The notes: generated by a model from the sequence alone, not told the origin. A stretch of DNA of 6,772 nucleotides from JALZAH01 sp051000755 (GCA_051000755.1 JBPCNZ010000135.1:1-6772); one strand, 5' to 3'. Positions 1 to 6,085 are shown, numbered from the stretch's first letter. A program made the numbers and translations.

Positions 1-328
1 GGCCGAGAGGGGCCAGAGGGGTCAGACGGAAAGATCAGAAAGCCGACAGCGGCCAACCAAGATCACCTTCGCTCCCTCAGAGCCGTCCTGCCGTCTCAGA
101 CCCCTATTCATCAGGGGCCACCTAGACGCTCGCGTGGGCTAGACTCTGTGTCTGGTCAGCGAGTTGCGTCGTCTGTTGTGTCAGCTGATGGTTGTTCTCC
201 TGAAGGCCGTCGCATCCAGGCGCTCGTCACCTTCTTCGGCTGACTCGGGATGCGCAGGTGCGTGGCCCGGCCAAACCTGGTGGGCGTGCTCGCCGGCTGC
301 GGCGTAAAACCATCCCACAGGAGTACGT
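1..328. other. Upstream non-coding region before the DEAD-box helicase gene
   Basis: No open frame here has protein-like composition; the frames that enter from 181 and 250 are shadows of the helicase gene. A small GC hairpin, CCCCT (101-105) with AGGGG (113-117) and a 7-nt loop, is visible. It could belong to the end of an upstream transcript, but no T-run follows. A weak TANNNT-type -10 candidate (TAGACT, 140-145) lacks a convincing -35. CTAGAC occurs at 122-127 and again at 139-144. The last 60 nt can fold over the start of the next gene and are listed separately. A long untranslated leader is plausible for an RNA helicase gene, but this is inference. Confidence 0.4.
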
Positions 329-331
329 TTG
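272..331 (+). promoter_or_regulatory. Predicted leader hairpin covering the helicase ribosome binding site and TTG start
   Basis: CCTGGTGGG (276-284) is complementary to CCCACAGG (314-321), giving 8 base pairs with one bulged G. This buries the AGG of the Shine-Dalgarno AGGAG (319-323). Further out, CAAA (272-275) can pair with TTTG (328-331), which contains the TTG start codon. Inside the loop, GCCG (292-295) pairs with CGGC (300-303). The pairing was found by eye and no folding energy was computed. In such GC-rich sequence part of it may be chance. Confidence 0.35.
319..323 (+). promoter_or_regulatory. Ribosome binding site of the helicase gene (AGGAG)
   Basis: AGGAG lies 5 nt before the TTG at 329 and decides that start. 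The upstream ATG at 250 is in a different frame and belongs to a shadow frame. Confidence 0.8.
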
Positions 332-1609
332 ACCGTTTCCCCCGAGCCCACCGGCGACACGCTCGTCGACGGCGACACGCTCATCGACGGAGCCGCTGGG
401 CCCGCCGGTTCGCCCGGGTCCATCGCCACCCCCGCACCCCCCACCTCCTTCGCCGCTCTCGGCGTCTCCCCCGCGCTCTGTGCCGCCCTCGAAGCCGAGG
501 GCATCATCGCTCCCTTCCCGATCCAGGCCCTCACCATCGCCAACGGCCTGCTGGGCCGGGACGTGTGCGGCAAGGCCAAGACCGGGTCCGGCAAGACCCT
601 GGCATTTGGACTGCCCCTGCTGCAGCGCCTGACCGTCAATCCGGCGGCCAAGGACCCCCGAGGGCTGATCCTGGTCCCGACCCGAGAGCTGGCCCGGCAG
701 GTCGCCGATGTCCTCGAGCCCCTCGCCAAAGCAGCAGGACACCGCCTGACCGCCTGCTACGGCGGGACGGCCATGGAGGCCCAGATCGCCGCTGTCCACG
801 CCGGCACCGACCTGGTGGTGGCCACCCCCGGACGACTCATCGACCTCCGTCAGCGGGGCGAGGTCAACCTCTCGGCCATCGAGATCATGGTTCTCGACGA
901 GGCCGACCGCATGGCCGACATGGGTTTCATGCCCCAGGTCGAGTGGTTGCTGCGCCATCTGACCTCCGCCCACCAGACCATGCTGTTCTCGGCCACCCTC
1001 GACGGTGACGTCGACCGGCTGGTGCGCAACGAGCTGACCGATCCGGTCCGCCACGAGGTCATCTCCCAGCAGGCCACGGTGACGGAGATGGAGCACCGCT
1101 TCTTGCAGGTGCACCAGATGGACAAGGTGAAGGTGACCGCGGCCATCTGCCGTCACGCCCGCCGGGCCCTCGTGTTCTCCCGCACCAAGCGGGGTGCCGA
1201 CCGGCTCAACGAGAACCTGCGCAAGGAGGGCATCGACGCCCGGGCCATCCACGGCGACCTGCGCCAGCAGATGCGGGAGCGGGCCCTGAAGGCGTTCGCC
1301 ACAGGCACCCTCCCGGTGCTCGTCGCAACCGACGTGGCCGCCCGGGGCATCGACGTGGACGACGTCGACGTGGTCATTCACTACGACCCCCCTGAGGATG
1401 CGAAGTCCTACCTTCATCGCTCCGGTCGCACGGCGCGGGCGGGTCGGGCAGGGATGGTCGTGACCCTGGTGCTGTGGAACGAGCAACTCGACGTCGAGAA
1501 GATCCAGAAGCGCCTCGGCCTCTTCCAGCCCGTGGTCGAGATCTTCTCCAACGACCCGCGCCTCGCCGACCTGCGGTCCTGGGACCCGGCGACCGCGTCA
1601 GTGGCCTGA
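329..1609 (+). CDS. DEAD-box ATP-dependent RNA helicase
   Basis: A 426-residue RNA helicase that uses ATP to unwind short RNA duplexes, likely in ribosome assembly, RNA turnover or cold adaptation. All core motifs are present in order: Q-motif region with PFPIQ (62-66), motif I AKTGSGKT (83-90), Ia PTRELA (117-122), GG (145-146), Ib TPGR (166-169), II DEAD (190-193), III SAT (221-223), IV FSRTK (283-287), V ARGIDV (338-343) and VI HRSGRTARAGR (363-373). Only about 50 residues follow motif VI, so this is a minimal RhlE-like enzyme without the C-terminal RNA-binding extension of DeaD/CsdA or DbpA. The first 40 residues are acidic and Gly/Pro-rich, look disordered, and contain a tandem 18-bp repeat. 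The start is TTG, set by AGGAG 5 nt upstream. A leader hairpin may mask this start. The next gene begins 40 nt downstream on the same strand, so cotranscription is possible. Family assignment is very secure; the exact physiological role is not. Confidence 0.96.
   Translation: MTVSPEPTGDTLVDGDTLIDGAAGPAGSPGSIATPAPPTSFAALGVSPALCAALEAEGIIAPFPIQALTIANGLLGRDVCGKAKTGSGKTLAFGLPLLQRLTVNPAAKDPRGLILVPTRELARQVADVLEPLAKAAGHRLTACYGGTAMEAQIAAVHAGTDLVVATPGRLIDLRQRGEVNLSAIEIMVLDEADRMADMGFMPQVEWLLRHLTSAHQTMLFSATLDGDVDRLVRNELTDPVRHEVISQQATVTEMEHRFLQVHQMDKVKVTAAICRHARRALVFSRTKRGADRLNENLRKEGIDARAIHGDLRQQMRERALKAFATGTLPVLVATDVAARGIDVDDVDVVIHYDPPEDAKSYLHRSGRTARAGRAGMVVTLVLWNEQLDVEKIQKRLGLFQPVVEIFSNDPRLADLRSWDPATASVA
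353..388 (+). repeat. Tandem 18-bp in-frame duplication in the helicase N-terminus
   Basis: GGCGACACGCTC(G/A)TCGAC occurs at 353-370 and again directly at 371-388, with 17 of 18 bases identical. It encodes GDTLVD followed by GDTLID in the disordered N-terminal tail, so it is probably a recent slippage or duplication with little functional effect. Confidence 0.85.
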
Positions 1610-1649
1610 GCCACCCCAGCCACCTCCCTCAGCCGACCGCCCCCCTGCC

Positions 1650-2792
1650 GTGCGCACTGCCGTTGACATCGTCGTGTTCATCCTCGGCGTCACCCTGGTC
1701 GTCGGAGCCGTCCTCTCCGCCGTCCGATCCACCATCCTGCCGAGAGCCACCCAGAATCGCCTGAGTCGTCTCACCATCCTCGGCGTCCGAGTGGCCTTCA
1801 GGCTGCGGGCCAGGCGGTCGTCCACCTACGCCCGCCGCGACCGCGTCATGGCCATGCTCGGGCCCGCCGCCCTGCTGGTGCTGCTCTTCACCTGGCTGGT
1901 GCTGATCATGGGTGGCTACGCCCTGATGTTCGGCGCCGTCTACCACGCCTCGCCGAGCCGGGCCGTCGAGCTGTCGGGGTCGTCGGTGTTCACCCTCGGC
2001 TCCACCGTTCCCGGCACGCTGGGCGCCGACCTGCTCAGCTACAGCGAAGCGGGCCTGGGTCTGCTCGTCGTCACCCTCCTCATCACCTACCTACCCAGCA
2101 TCTACGGCGCCTTCTCCCGACGGGAGTCGGGAGTCAGCCTGTTGAAGGTCCGCGCCGGCGACCCGCCGAGGGCCACCACCATGCTCATCCGCTACCACCG
2201 CATCGAAGAGCCCGGCTACCGGCTCAACACGCTGTGGCAGAACTGGGAGACGTGGTTCGTCGATGTCGAGGAAACGCACACGACGTTCTCGGTCCTCCCC
2301 TTCTTCCGCTCCCCGCTCCCGGAGCAGTCGTGGGTCACCGCCGCAGGAACCCTGCTCGATGCGGCGTCGATGTGGGTGGCCGCCATCGAACACCCTCTCG
2401 ATCCTGACGCCCAGCTGTGCATCCGGGCCGGAACCCTCGCTCTGCGGCGCATCGCCGGTCTCCACAAGATCCCCTTCGAAGCGGACCCGGCGCCCGACGA
2501 CCCCATCTCGGTGGACCGCACCGAGTGGGACGCAGCGTTCGACGAACTGGTCGCAGCCGGTCTCGACGTGGTCTCCGACCGGGACGGGGCGTGGACGGCG
2601 TGGCGGGGGTGGCGGGTCAACTACGACGCTGTCCTCTTGAACCTGGCCCGCCTGATCGAAGCGCCTCCCGCGCCGTGGGTCTCCGACCGCAGCCCCATCG
2701 GGGCGAGGAGCAGCTGGCTGCAGCGTGGCTCGGCGTTCACGGCGCCGGCCAGCACCCCCTCCAGACGAGCCAACGGTCGACGTCGGGACTGA
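1650..2792 (+). CDS. Membrane protein with ion-channel-like pore topology and soluble C-terminal domain
   Basis: A 380-residue protein whose family I recognise only by resemblance. Residues 5-25 and 73-96 are strongly hydrophobic membrane segments. Residues 108-125 (around SGSSVFTLGSTVP) are placed like a pore loop, and residues 133-152 form a third hydrophobic helix ending in YGAFSRRES. This outer helix / P-loop / inner helix order resembles two-TM potassium channels, but the filter reads TLGS rather than a T-x-G-Y-G-D type sequence, so potassium selectivity cannot be assumed. The first helix is followed by a basic stretch (R53, R55, R56, R62, R63, R65), consistent with a cytoplasmic loop. 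Residues 160-345 are soluble, rich in Trp and acidic residues, and unassigned; the tail (345-380) is low-complexity and basic. The GTG start keeps the first membrane helix but has no clear Shine-Dalgarno site, so it is provisional. The 3' end overlaps the convergent menC-like gene by 56 bp. Confidence 0.75.
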   Translation: MRTAVDIVVFILGVTLVVGAVLSAVRSTILPRATQNRLSRLTILGVRVAFRLRARRSSTYARRDRVMAMLGPAALLVLLFTWLVLIMGGYALMFGAVYHASPSRAVELSGSSVFTLGSTVPGTLGADLLSYSEAGLGLLVVTLLITYLPSIYGAFSRRESGVSLLKVRAGDPPRATTMLIRYHRIEEPGYRLNTLWQNWETWFVDVEETHTTFSVLPFFRSPLPEQSWVTAAGTLLDAASMWVAAIEHPLDPDAQLCIRAGTLALRRIAGLHKIPFEADPAPDDPISVDRTEWDAAFDELVAAGLDVVSDRDGAWTAWRGWRVNYDAVLLNLARLIEAPPAPWVSDRSPIGARSSWLQRGSAFTAPASTPSRRANGRRRD

Positions 2793-3906
2793 CCTCCACA
2801 CCGATGCCCGCCCCCCGGGGCACGGCGATCGTTCCGTCGAGCTCCAGACGGGCAGGTTCGGTGACCACATCGTGGTCCCAGAAACGAGCGGACGCCGAGA
2901 GGTCACCGGGCAGGGAGAAGTTCGGTAGGGCCGCCAGGGCCAGGTTGACGGCCCGGCCCACGCCGGTCTCGAGCAGGCCGCCGCACCACACCGGCACGCC
3001 CGCAGCGGCACAGAGGTCGTGAACGGCGACGGCCTGGACCAGCCCGCCGACCCGGCCGACCTTGACGTTGACCACCCCACACGCCTCCATCGCCAGGGCG
3101 GTGGCGGCGTCGTCGACGGAGGCGATGGACTCGTCCAGGCACACGGGGGTTCGGAGGTGCCGGGCCAGGGACGCATGACCGACCAGATCATCGTCTCCGA
3201 GGGGCTGTTCGACGAGCTGCAGGCCATGGTCGTCGAGGGGTTGGAGGCGCCGGGCCGCCTCGTCGACCCCCAGGGCGCCGTACGACCCGTTGGCGTCGAC
3301 CTGCAGGGCCAGAGCGGCGCCGAACGCGGCACGCAGGGCGGCCACGGCGGTGACGTCCCACCCGGGATGGATCTTGATCTTCACCCGGCGGTAGCCCTCG
3401 GCTACCCGAGCACCGACCTCCTCGATCAGGGCGTCGAGCCCGCCGGGGACTCCGACGGCCACGCCTGAGGGGACGGTCAAGGGGATCACCCAGTTCCTCG
3501 CCGACGCGGCCGTGGTCATGGACATCAGGTGGTCGACCAGGCTGACCTGGCGGGCCCGCAGCCCGGCGTCAAGTACGGCGCCGGTCAGGGCGGCCTTGGC
3601 CATCGGGTGGCCCTTCACCGGGCCCATAGCCCGTTCCACGCTTTCCACATCCCCGGCGCCGGCGGCGAGCACCCGGGGGATGAGGTGGCGGCCGAGCACG
3701 TCGATCGCCCCGTCCACATATTCCGGGCTGTAGGTCGGCTCGGGCTGGGCCCCACACTCGCCCCAGCCGACCACCCCGTCGACGGCGACCGCGACGAGGA
3801 GGGCGTCACGCTCGACCATGGTGGCCACCGGGCTCACCCAGGGGCGGGCCAGGGGCAGCCGGAGTCGGAGGACCTCGACGCGGCTGATCGCCGGCACCGC
3901 GGTCAC
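2737..3906 (-). CDS. menC: o-Succinylbenzoate synthase / N-succinylamino acid racemase (enolase superfamily)
   Basis: A 389-residue cytoplasmic member of the muconate-lactonising subgroup of the enolase superfamily. MenC dehydrates SHCHC to o-succinylbenzoate in menaquinone synthesis; close relatives also racemise N-succinyl or N-acyl amino acids. Visible residues: KIK (176-178) with K178 the likely general base, metal ligands D204 (VDANGSY), E233 (VEQPL) and D258 (CLDES), and the opposite-face lysine K282 (VKVGRVGG). The spacings K178-D204 (26), E233-D258 (25) and D258-K282 (24) match, from memory, those of Amycolatopsis N-acylamino acid racemase. The signatures VWCGGLLETGVGRAVN and SLPGDLSAS also fit this MenC type. 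The GTG start is supported by a 4-nt GTGA overlap with the stop of the upstream membrane-protein gene, implying translational coupling. No other men gene is in the window, so the choice between synthase and racemase, or both, stays open. Confidence 0.87.
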   Translation of the reverse strand: MTAVPAISRVEVLRLRLPLARPWVSPVATMVERDALLVAVAVDGVVGWGECGAQPEPTYSPEYVDGAIDVLGRHLIPRVLAAGAGDVESVERAMGPVKGHPMAKAALTGAVLDAGLRARQVSLVDHLMSMTTAASARNWVIPLTVPSGVAVGVPGGLDALIEEVGARVAEGYRRVKIKIHPGWDVTAVAALRAAFGAALALQVDANGSYGALGVDEAARRLQPLDDHGLQLVEQPLGDDDLVGHASLARHLRTPVCLDESIASVDDAATALAMEACGVVNVKVGRVGGLVQAVAVHDLCAAAGVPVWCGGLLETGVGRAVNLALAALPNFSLPGDLSASARFWDHDVVTEPARLELDGTIAVPRGAGIGVEVSPDVDRWLVWRGCWPAP

Positions 3907-4220
3907 GGTGCTCGCCGTGGTTGGTCCCCCGAAGACTCGTCGGCCGCCGGCGGTGACGGGCCCGTCGGCGGTGACTGGCCCGCGGCTGGCCCGCGGCCCG
4001 CCGGAGGGCGTCGGGGCCTGCGGAACGCTAAGCGGATCACGATGATCGCCCCGATGATGATGGCGACGGCCCCGAACAGGCCGTAGAAGTCGGCGCTGTC
4101 CTGCTGGGGACCCGGCACCGTCGTCGATGGCTGGGTCGTCGAGGGCTGGCCGGGCACGGCGGTGGTCGGCCCTGCAGGACCCGGTGGTCCGGCACTCACC
4201 AGCAGCAGCGGCCAGGTCAC
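3903..4220 (-). CDS. Small single-pass membrane protein with Pro/Thr-rich ectodomain, coupled to menC
   Basis: A 105-residue protein of no family I recognise. After a short hydrophobic start (MTWPLLLVSA), residues 11-40 are Pro/Thr/Ser/Gly-rich with repeated STT units. Residues 45-66 form one clear membrane helix (around FGAVAIIIGAIIVIRLAF), followed by a basic stop-transfer patch RRPRRPP and a Pro/Gly-rich acidic tail. The positive-inside rule puts the N-terminal segment outside and the tail in the cytoplasm. The opening hydrophobic stretch lacks basic residues and is short for a signal peptide, so membrane insertion probably relies on the central helix. The stop TGA overlaps the GTG of the menC-like gene by 4 nt, which supports this being a real coding gene in an operon with it. 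The GTG start at 4220 has no strong Shine-Dalgarno site; codon 8 (also GTG) is an alternative. It is divergent from murA across 65 bp. Confidence 0.65.
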   Translation of the reverse strand: MTWPLLLVSAGPPGPAGPTTAVPGQPSTTQPSTTVPGPQQDSADFYGLFGAVAIIIGAIIVIRLAFRRPRRPPAGRGPAAGQSPPTGPSPPAADESSGDQPRRAP

Positions 4221-4258
4221 GACCCCAGGTGTACCAGAGCGGCGCGTGCCGACTCGAT

Positions 4259-4271
4259 CGGGCCTGGCCCG
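4259..4271. promoter_or_regulatory. Perfect 13-bp palindrome in the murA upstream spacer
   Basis: CGGGCCTGGCCCG is a 6-bp perfect inverted repeat around a single T. It ends 1 bp before the putative murA -10 box and lies between that gene and the divergent membrane-protein gene, a typical operator position. GC-rich sequence raises the chance of random palindromes, so an operator role is inferred only. Confidence 0.35.
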
Positions 4272-4272
4272 G

Positions 4273-4278
4273 TAGCCT
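4273..4278 (+). promoter_or_regulatory. Putative murA -10 box (TAGCCT) of a leaderless transcript
   Basis: TAGCCT fits the actinobacterial TANNNT -10 consensus. The murA GTG at 4286 begins 8 nt after its last base, about where transcription would start. No Shine-Dalgarno sequence precedes that GTG. Both facts fit a leaderless mRNA. No good -35 hexamer is visible; GACTCG at 4251-4256, with a 16-bp spacer, is the best weak candidate. Confidence 0.5.
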
Positions 4279-4285
4279 TCAACAA

Positions 4286-5587
4286 GTGTCTGACGCCTGG
4301 CTCATCGAACCCAACGGCCCTCTCCACGGCGAGGTCAAGGTCCGGGGTTCGAAGAACGCTGTGACCAAGCACATGGTCGCCGCCATCCTCGGAACCGGCC
4401 CCAGCACCATCACCAACGTGCCCGACGTGGGTGACGTCGAGATCACCACCCGCATCCTCGAAGCGATCGGCGCCGGCGTTGAGCGCGACGGGGAGAGCCT
4501 GACCGTCACGCCACCTGAGCAGGCATCGCCCTCGGTCCCTCTGTCGTTCAGCGGCCTCAACCGCATCCCGGTCCTCCTCCTCGGCCCCCTCCTCCACCTG
4601 ACCGGGGAAGCGTGGGTGCCGCGGGTCGGTGGCGACCGCATCGGGTCCCGACCCGTCGACTTCCACGTGGAGGCCCTGAGAACGCTCGGCGCCGAGATCG
4701 ACGTCACTGACGAAGGGATCTCCGCCCGCTGCAGCCGGCTGCGGGGGGCCATCATCGAGTTGCCCTATCCGAGTGTCGGGGCCACCGAGTCCATCCTGCT
4801 CTCCGCTGCTCTGGCCGAGGGCAAGACCGTGATCCGTAACGCGGCCACCGAGCCGGAGGTGCTGGAGCTGGCTCTGTTCCTCCAGCGGATGGGCGCTCGG
4901 GTGGAGATGAGCCCGGACCGCCGCATCGTCATCGAGGGCGTCCCTTCCCTTCGGGGCGCCACCGCTCGCCTCGACGGTGATCGCAACGAGGCGTTCAGCT
5001 ATCTCGTGGCCGGGCTTCTCACCGGCGGACAGGTCCGTGTTGTCGGCTGCGGCCAGGACCGCCTGGTTACGGCCGTGACCACCCTTCTGCGGATGGGGGC
5101 CAGAGTCGACATCGACGACGACGGGGCCATGATCGCGTCGGCACCGGACGGCCTGCGGGCGGCGGCGGTCCAGACCGACGTTCACCCCGGTTTCATGACC
5201 GACTGGCAGACCCCCCTGATGGTGCTGTTTACCCAGGCCGACGGCATGTCGGTGCTCCACGAGACGGTCTACGAAGACAGGTTCGTCTACGTGCCTGCAT
5301 TGCAGGCCATGGGCGGGGAGATCGAGCTGTTCTCCGCTTGCCTGGGAGGGCCGGCGTGCCGCTTCCACGACACTTCCAACCTCCACTCCGCCGTCGTGCG
5401 CGGCGTCTCCAAGCTTCGGGGGGCAGCCGTCGAGATCCCCGACGTGCGGGCTGGCTTCTCGAGTGTCATCGCCGCCGCCTCCGCCGAGGGATCGTCCCTG
5501 CTGCGCGGCGTGCACCATCTGGAGCGCGGCTATCACCGTCCCGCCGAGCAGCTCCGCTCCCTCGGCATGGACCTGACCACCTCGTAG
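4286..5587 (+). CDS. murA: UDP-N-acetylglucosamine 1-carboxyvinyltransferase (MurA) with Asp in place of the fosfomycin-target Cys
   Basis: A 433-residue cytoplasmic enzyme that transfers enolpyruvate from PEP to UDP-GlcNAc, the first committed step of peptidoglycan synthesis. Equivalents of the E. coli active-site residues are visible with matching spacing: K23-N24 (GSKN; K22/N23), R93 (R91), R122 in IGSRPVD (R120), D306 in TDWQ (D305), R332 (R331), R388 in DVRAG (R371) and R414 in ERGYHR (R397). The PSVGATES motif (162-169) is also typical. The mobile-loop position of C115 is D117 (GGDRIG), as in mycobacterial MurA, where this Asp gives intrinsic fosfomycin insensitivity. R332 to R388 is 56 residues against 40 in E. 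coli, so there is a 16-residue insertion, which includes C352 and C358. The frame stays open upstream to 4127, but family N-termini begin near SDAWLIEPNG, and the GTG at 4286 follows a -10-like box. A longer form would also overlap the divergent gene. It is monocistronic here, convergent with the TipAS gene. Confidence 0.93.
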   Translation: MSDAWLIEPNGPLHGEVKVRGSKNAVTKHMVAAILGTGPSTITNVPDVGDVEITTRILEAIGAGVERDGESLTVTPPEQASPSVPLSFSGLNRIPVLLLGPLLHLTGEAWVPRVGGDRIGSRPVDFHVEALRTLGAEIDVTDEGISARCSRLRGAIIELPYPSVGATESILLSAALAEGKTVIRNAATEPEVLELALFLQRMGARVEMSPDRRIVIEGVPSLRGATARLDGDRNEAFSYLVAGLLTGGQVRVVGCGQDRLVTAVTTLLRMGARVDIDDDGAMIASAPDGLRAAAVQTDVHPGFMTDWQTPLMVLFTQADGMSVLHETVYEDRFVYVPALQAMGGEIELFSACLGGPACRFHDTSNLHSAVVRGVSKLRGAAVEIPDVRAGFSSVIAAASAEGSSLLRGVHHLERGYHRPAEQLRSLGMDLTTS

Positions 5588-5662
5588 ATCCTTCCAGCCT
5601 CTCGGAGCCCGATCCCGACTCATTCAGGCTGCCGACCCGGTCTGCGGTCCCGGGGCGGCCCG
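5588..5662. terminator. Convergent intergenic spacer with a candidate shared GC hairpin
   Basis: This is the 75-bp gap between the murA stop and the TipAS stop. CCCGG (5636-5640) can pair with CCGGG (5650-5654) across a 9-nt loop, and CGGG/CCCG (5651-5654 with 5659-5662) is an alternative. Neither is followed by a T-run on either strand, so a bidirectional terminator is only a possibility. Confidence 0.22.
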
Positions 5663-6085
5663 TCAGGTAAGCCGGGCAACGGCAAACGCGGCCACGGCGT
5701 CGCGCAGGTACTCGGCCAGGCCGGGACACAGAGCGTCGTATCGTTGTTTGAACGGCGGATCATCGACGTAGAGGAGACCCAGACCGGTGTAGCTGGCTCG
5801 GTTGGGGGTCCAAAACTGCGAGACGCTGGCATAGTGCTCGGCCATGACGTCGAGCGCCTCGGTTGAGTCCGGCGCAGCTCCGCTGCGCATAAGGTCCAGC
5901 ACCTTGGCGTCCAGCTCCTCACCTTGGCGTTGAGCGTCGAGGTAGTCCTCCTTCGTCCAGTCCTTGGTCCGCTCCCGGGACGTCCGGAAGTGCTCACGCA
6001 CCCCTTCGCCGTAGCGGTCCGCAAATGCCGCCTCTTGCTGAGCTTGCTTGTCGGCGAAGCCCTCGAACAGGTCCTCGGCAGGCAT
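5663..6085 (-). CDS. TipAS-type ligand-binding domain protein (independently initiated)
   Basis: A 140-residue, mostly helical, soluble protein of the TipAS antibiotic-recognition domain family. Recognisable stretches are DLFEGF (5-10), DWTKEDYLD (42-50), MAEHYASVSQFW (81-92), YTGLGLLYVDDPPF (99-112) and CPGLAEYLRDAVAAF (120-134). The ATG is preceded by a full AAGGAGG 7 nt upstream, so it is surely initiated on its own, as TipAS is from within tipA of Streptomyces lividans (about 144 residues there). The frame continues upstream to 6124 with residues that look like the natural linker (SRTIAQLQGGTI), but it is out of frame with the MerR domain. The only Cys is C120. The position I align with the thiopeptide-capturing Cys of S. 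lividans appears to be Ala98, so covalent thiopeptide binding is doubtful; that alignment is from memory. The ligand is unknown. Family call is firm. Confidence 0.87.
   Translation of the reverse strand: MPAEDLFEGFADKQAQQEAAFADRYGEGVREHFRTSRERTKDWTKEDYLDAQRQGEELDAKVLDLMRSGAAPDSTEALDVMAEHYASVSQFWTPNRASYTGLGLLYVDDPPFKQRYDALCPGLAEYLRDAVAAFAVARLT

Noticed and set aside
1..26. GGCCGAGAGG / GGCCAGAGG near-repeat at the window edge
   Set aside because: Two short imperfect copies in GC-rich sequence, too few to call a repeat element or operator.
250..1008. Plus-strand Arg/His-rich frame starting with ATG at 250
   Set aside because: It is out of frame with the helicase, very rich in Arg/Pro/His, and lacks a Shine-Dalgarno site.
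227..1486. Long minus-strand open frame (419 residues) opposite the helicase gene
   Set aside because: It is antisense to a gene with every DEAD-box motif, has His/Gly/Asp-rich composition typical of antisense frames in GC-rich DNA, and shows no recognisable domain.
2091..3332. Minus-strand open frame of 413 residues spanning the channel-like gene and part of menC
   Set aside because: It overlaps two supported genes in other frames and is Pro/Arg/Ser-rich shadow sequence.
4127..4285. Longer N-terminus for MurA starting at 4127
   Set aside because: The extra 53 residues have no MurA similarity, would overlap the divergent membrane-protein gene and cross the putative promoter. The GTG at 4286 matches the family N-terminus.
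4217..5623. Minus-strand open frame of 468 residues opposite murA
   Set aside because: It is a shadow of murA with low-complexity Gly/His/Asp composition and no ribosome binding site or domain.
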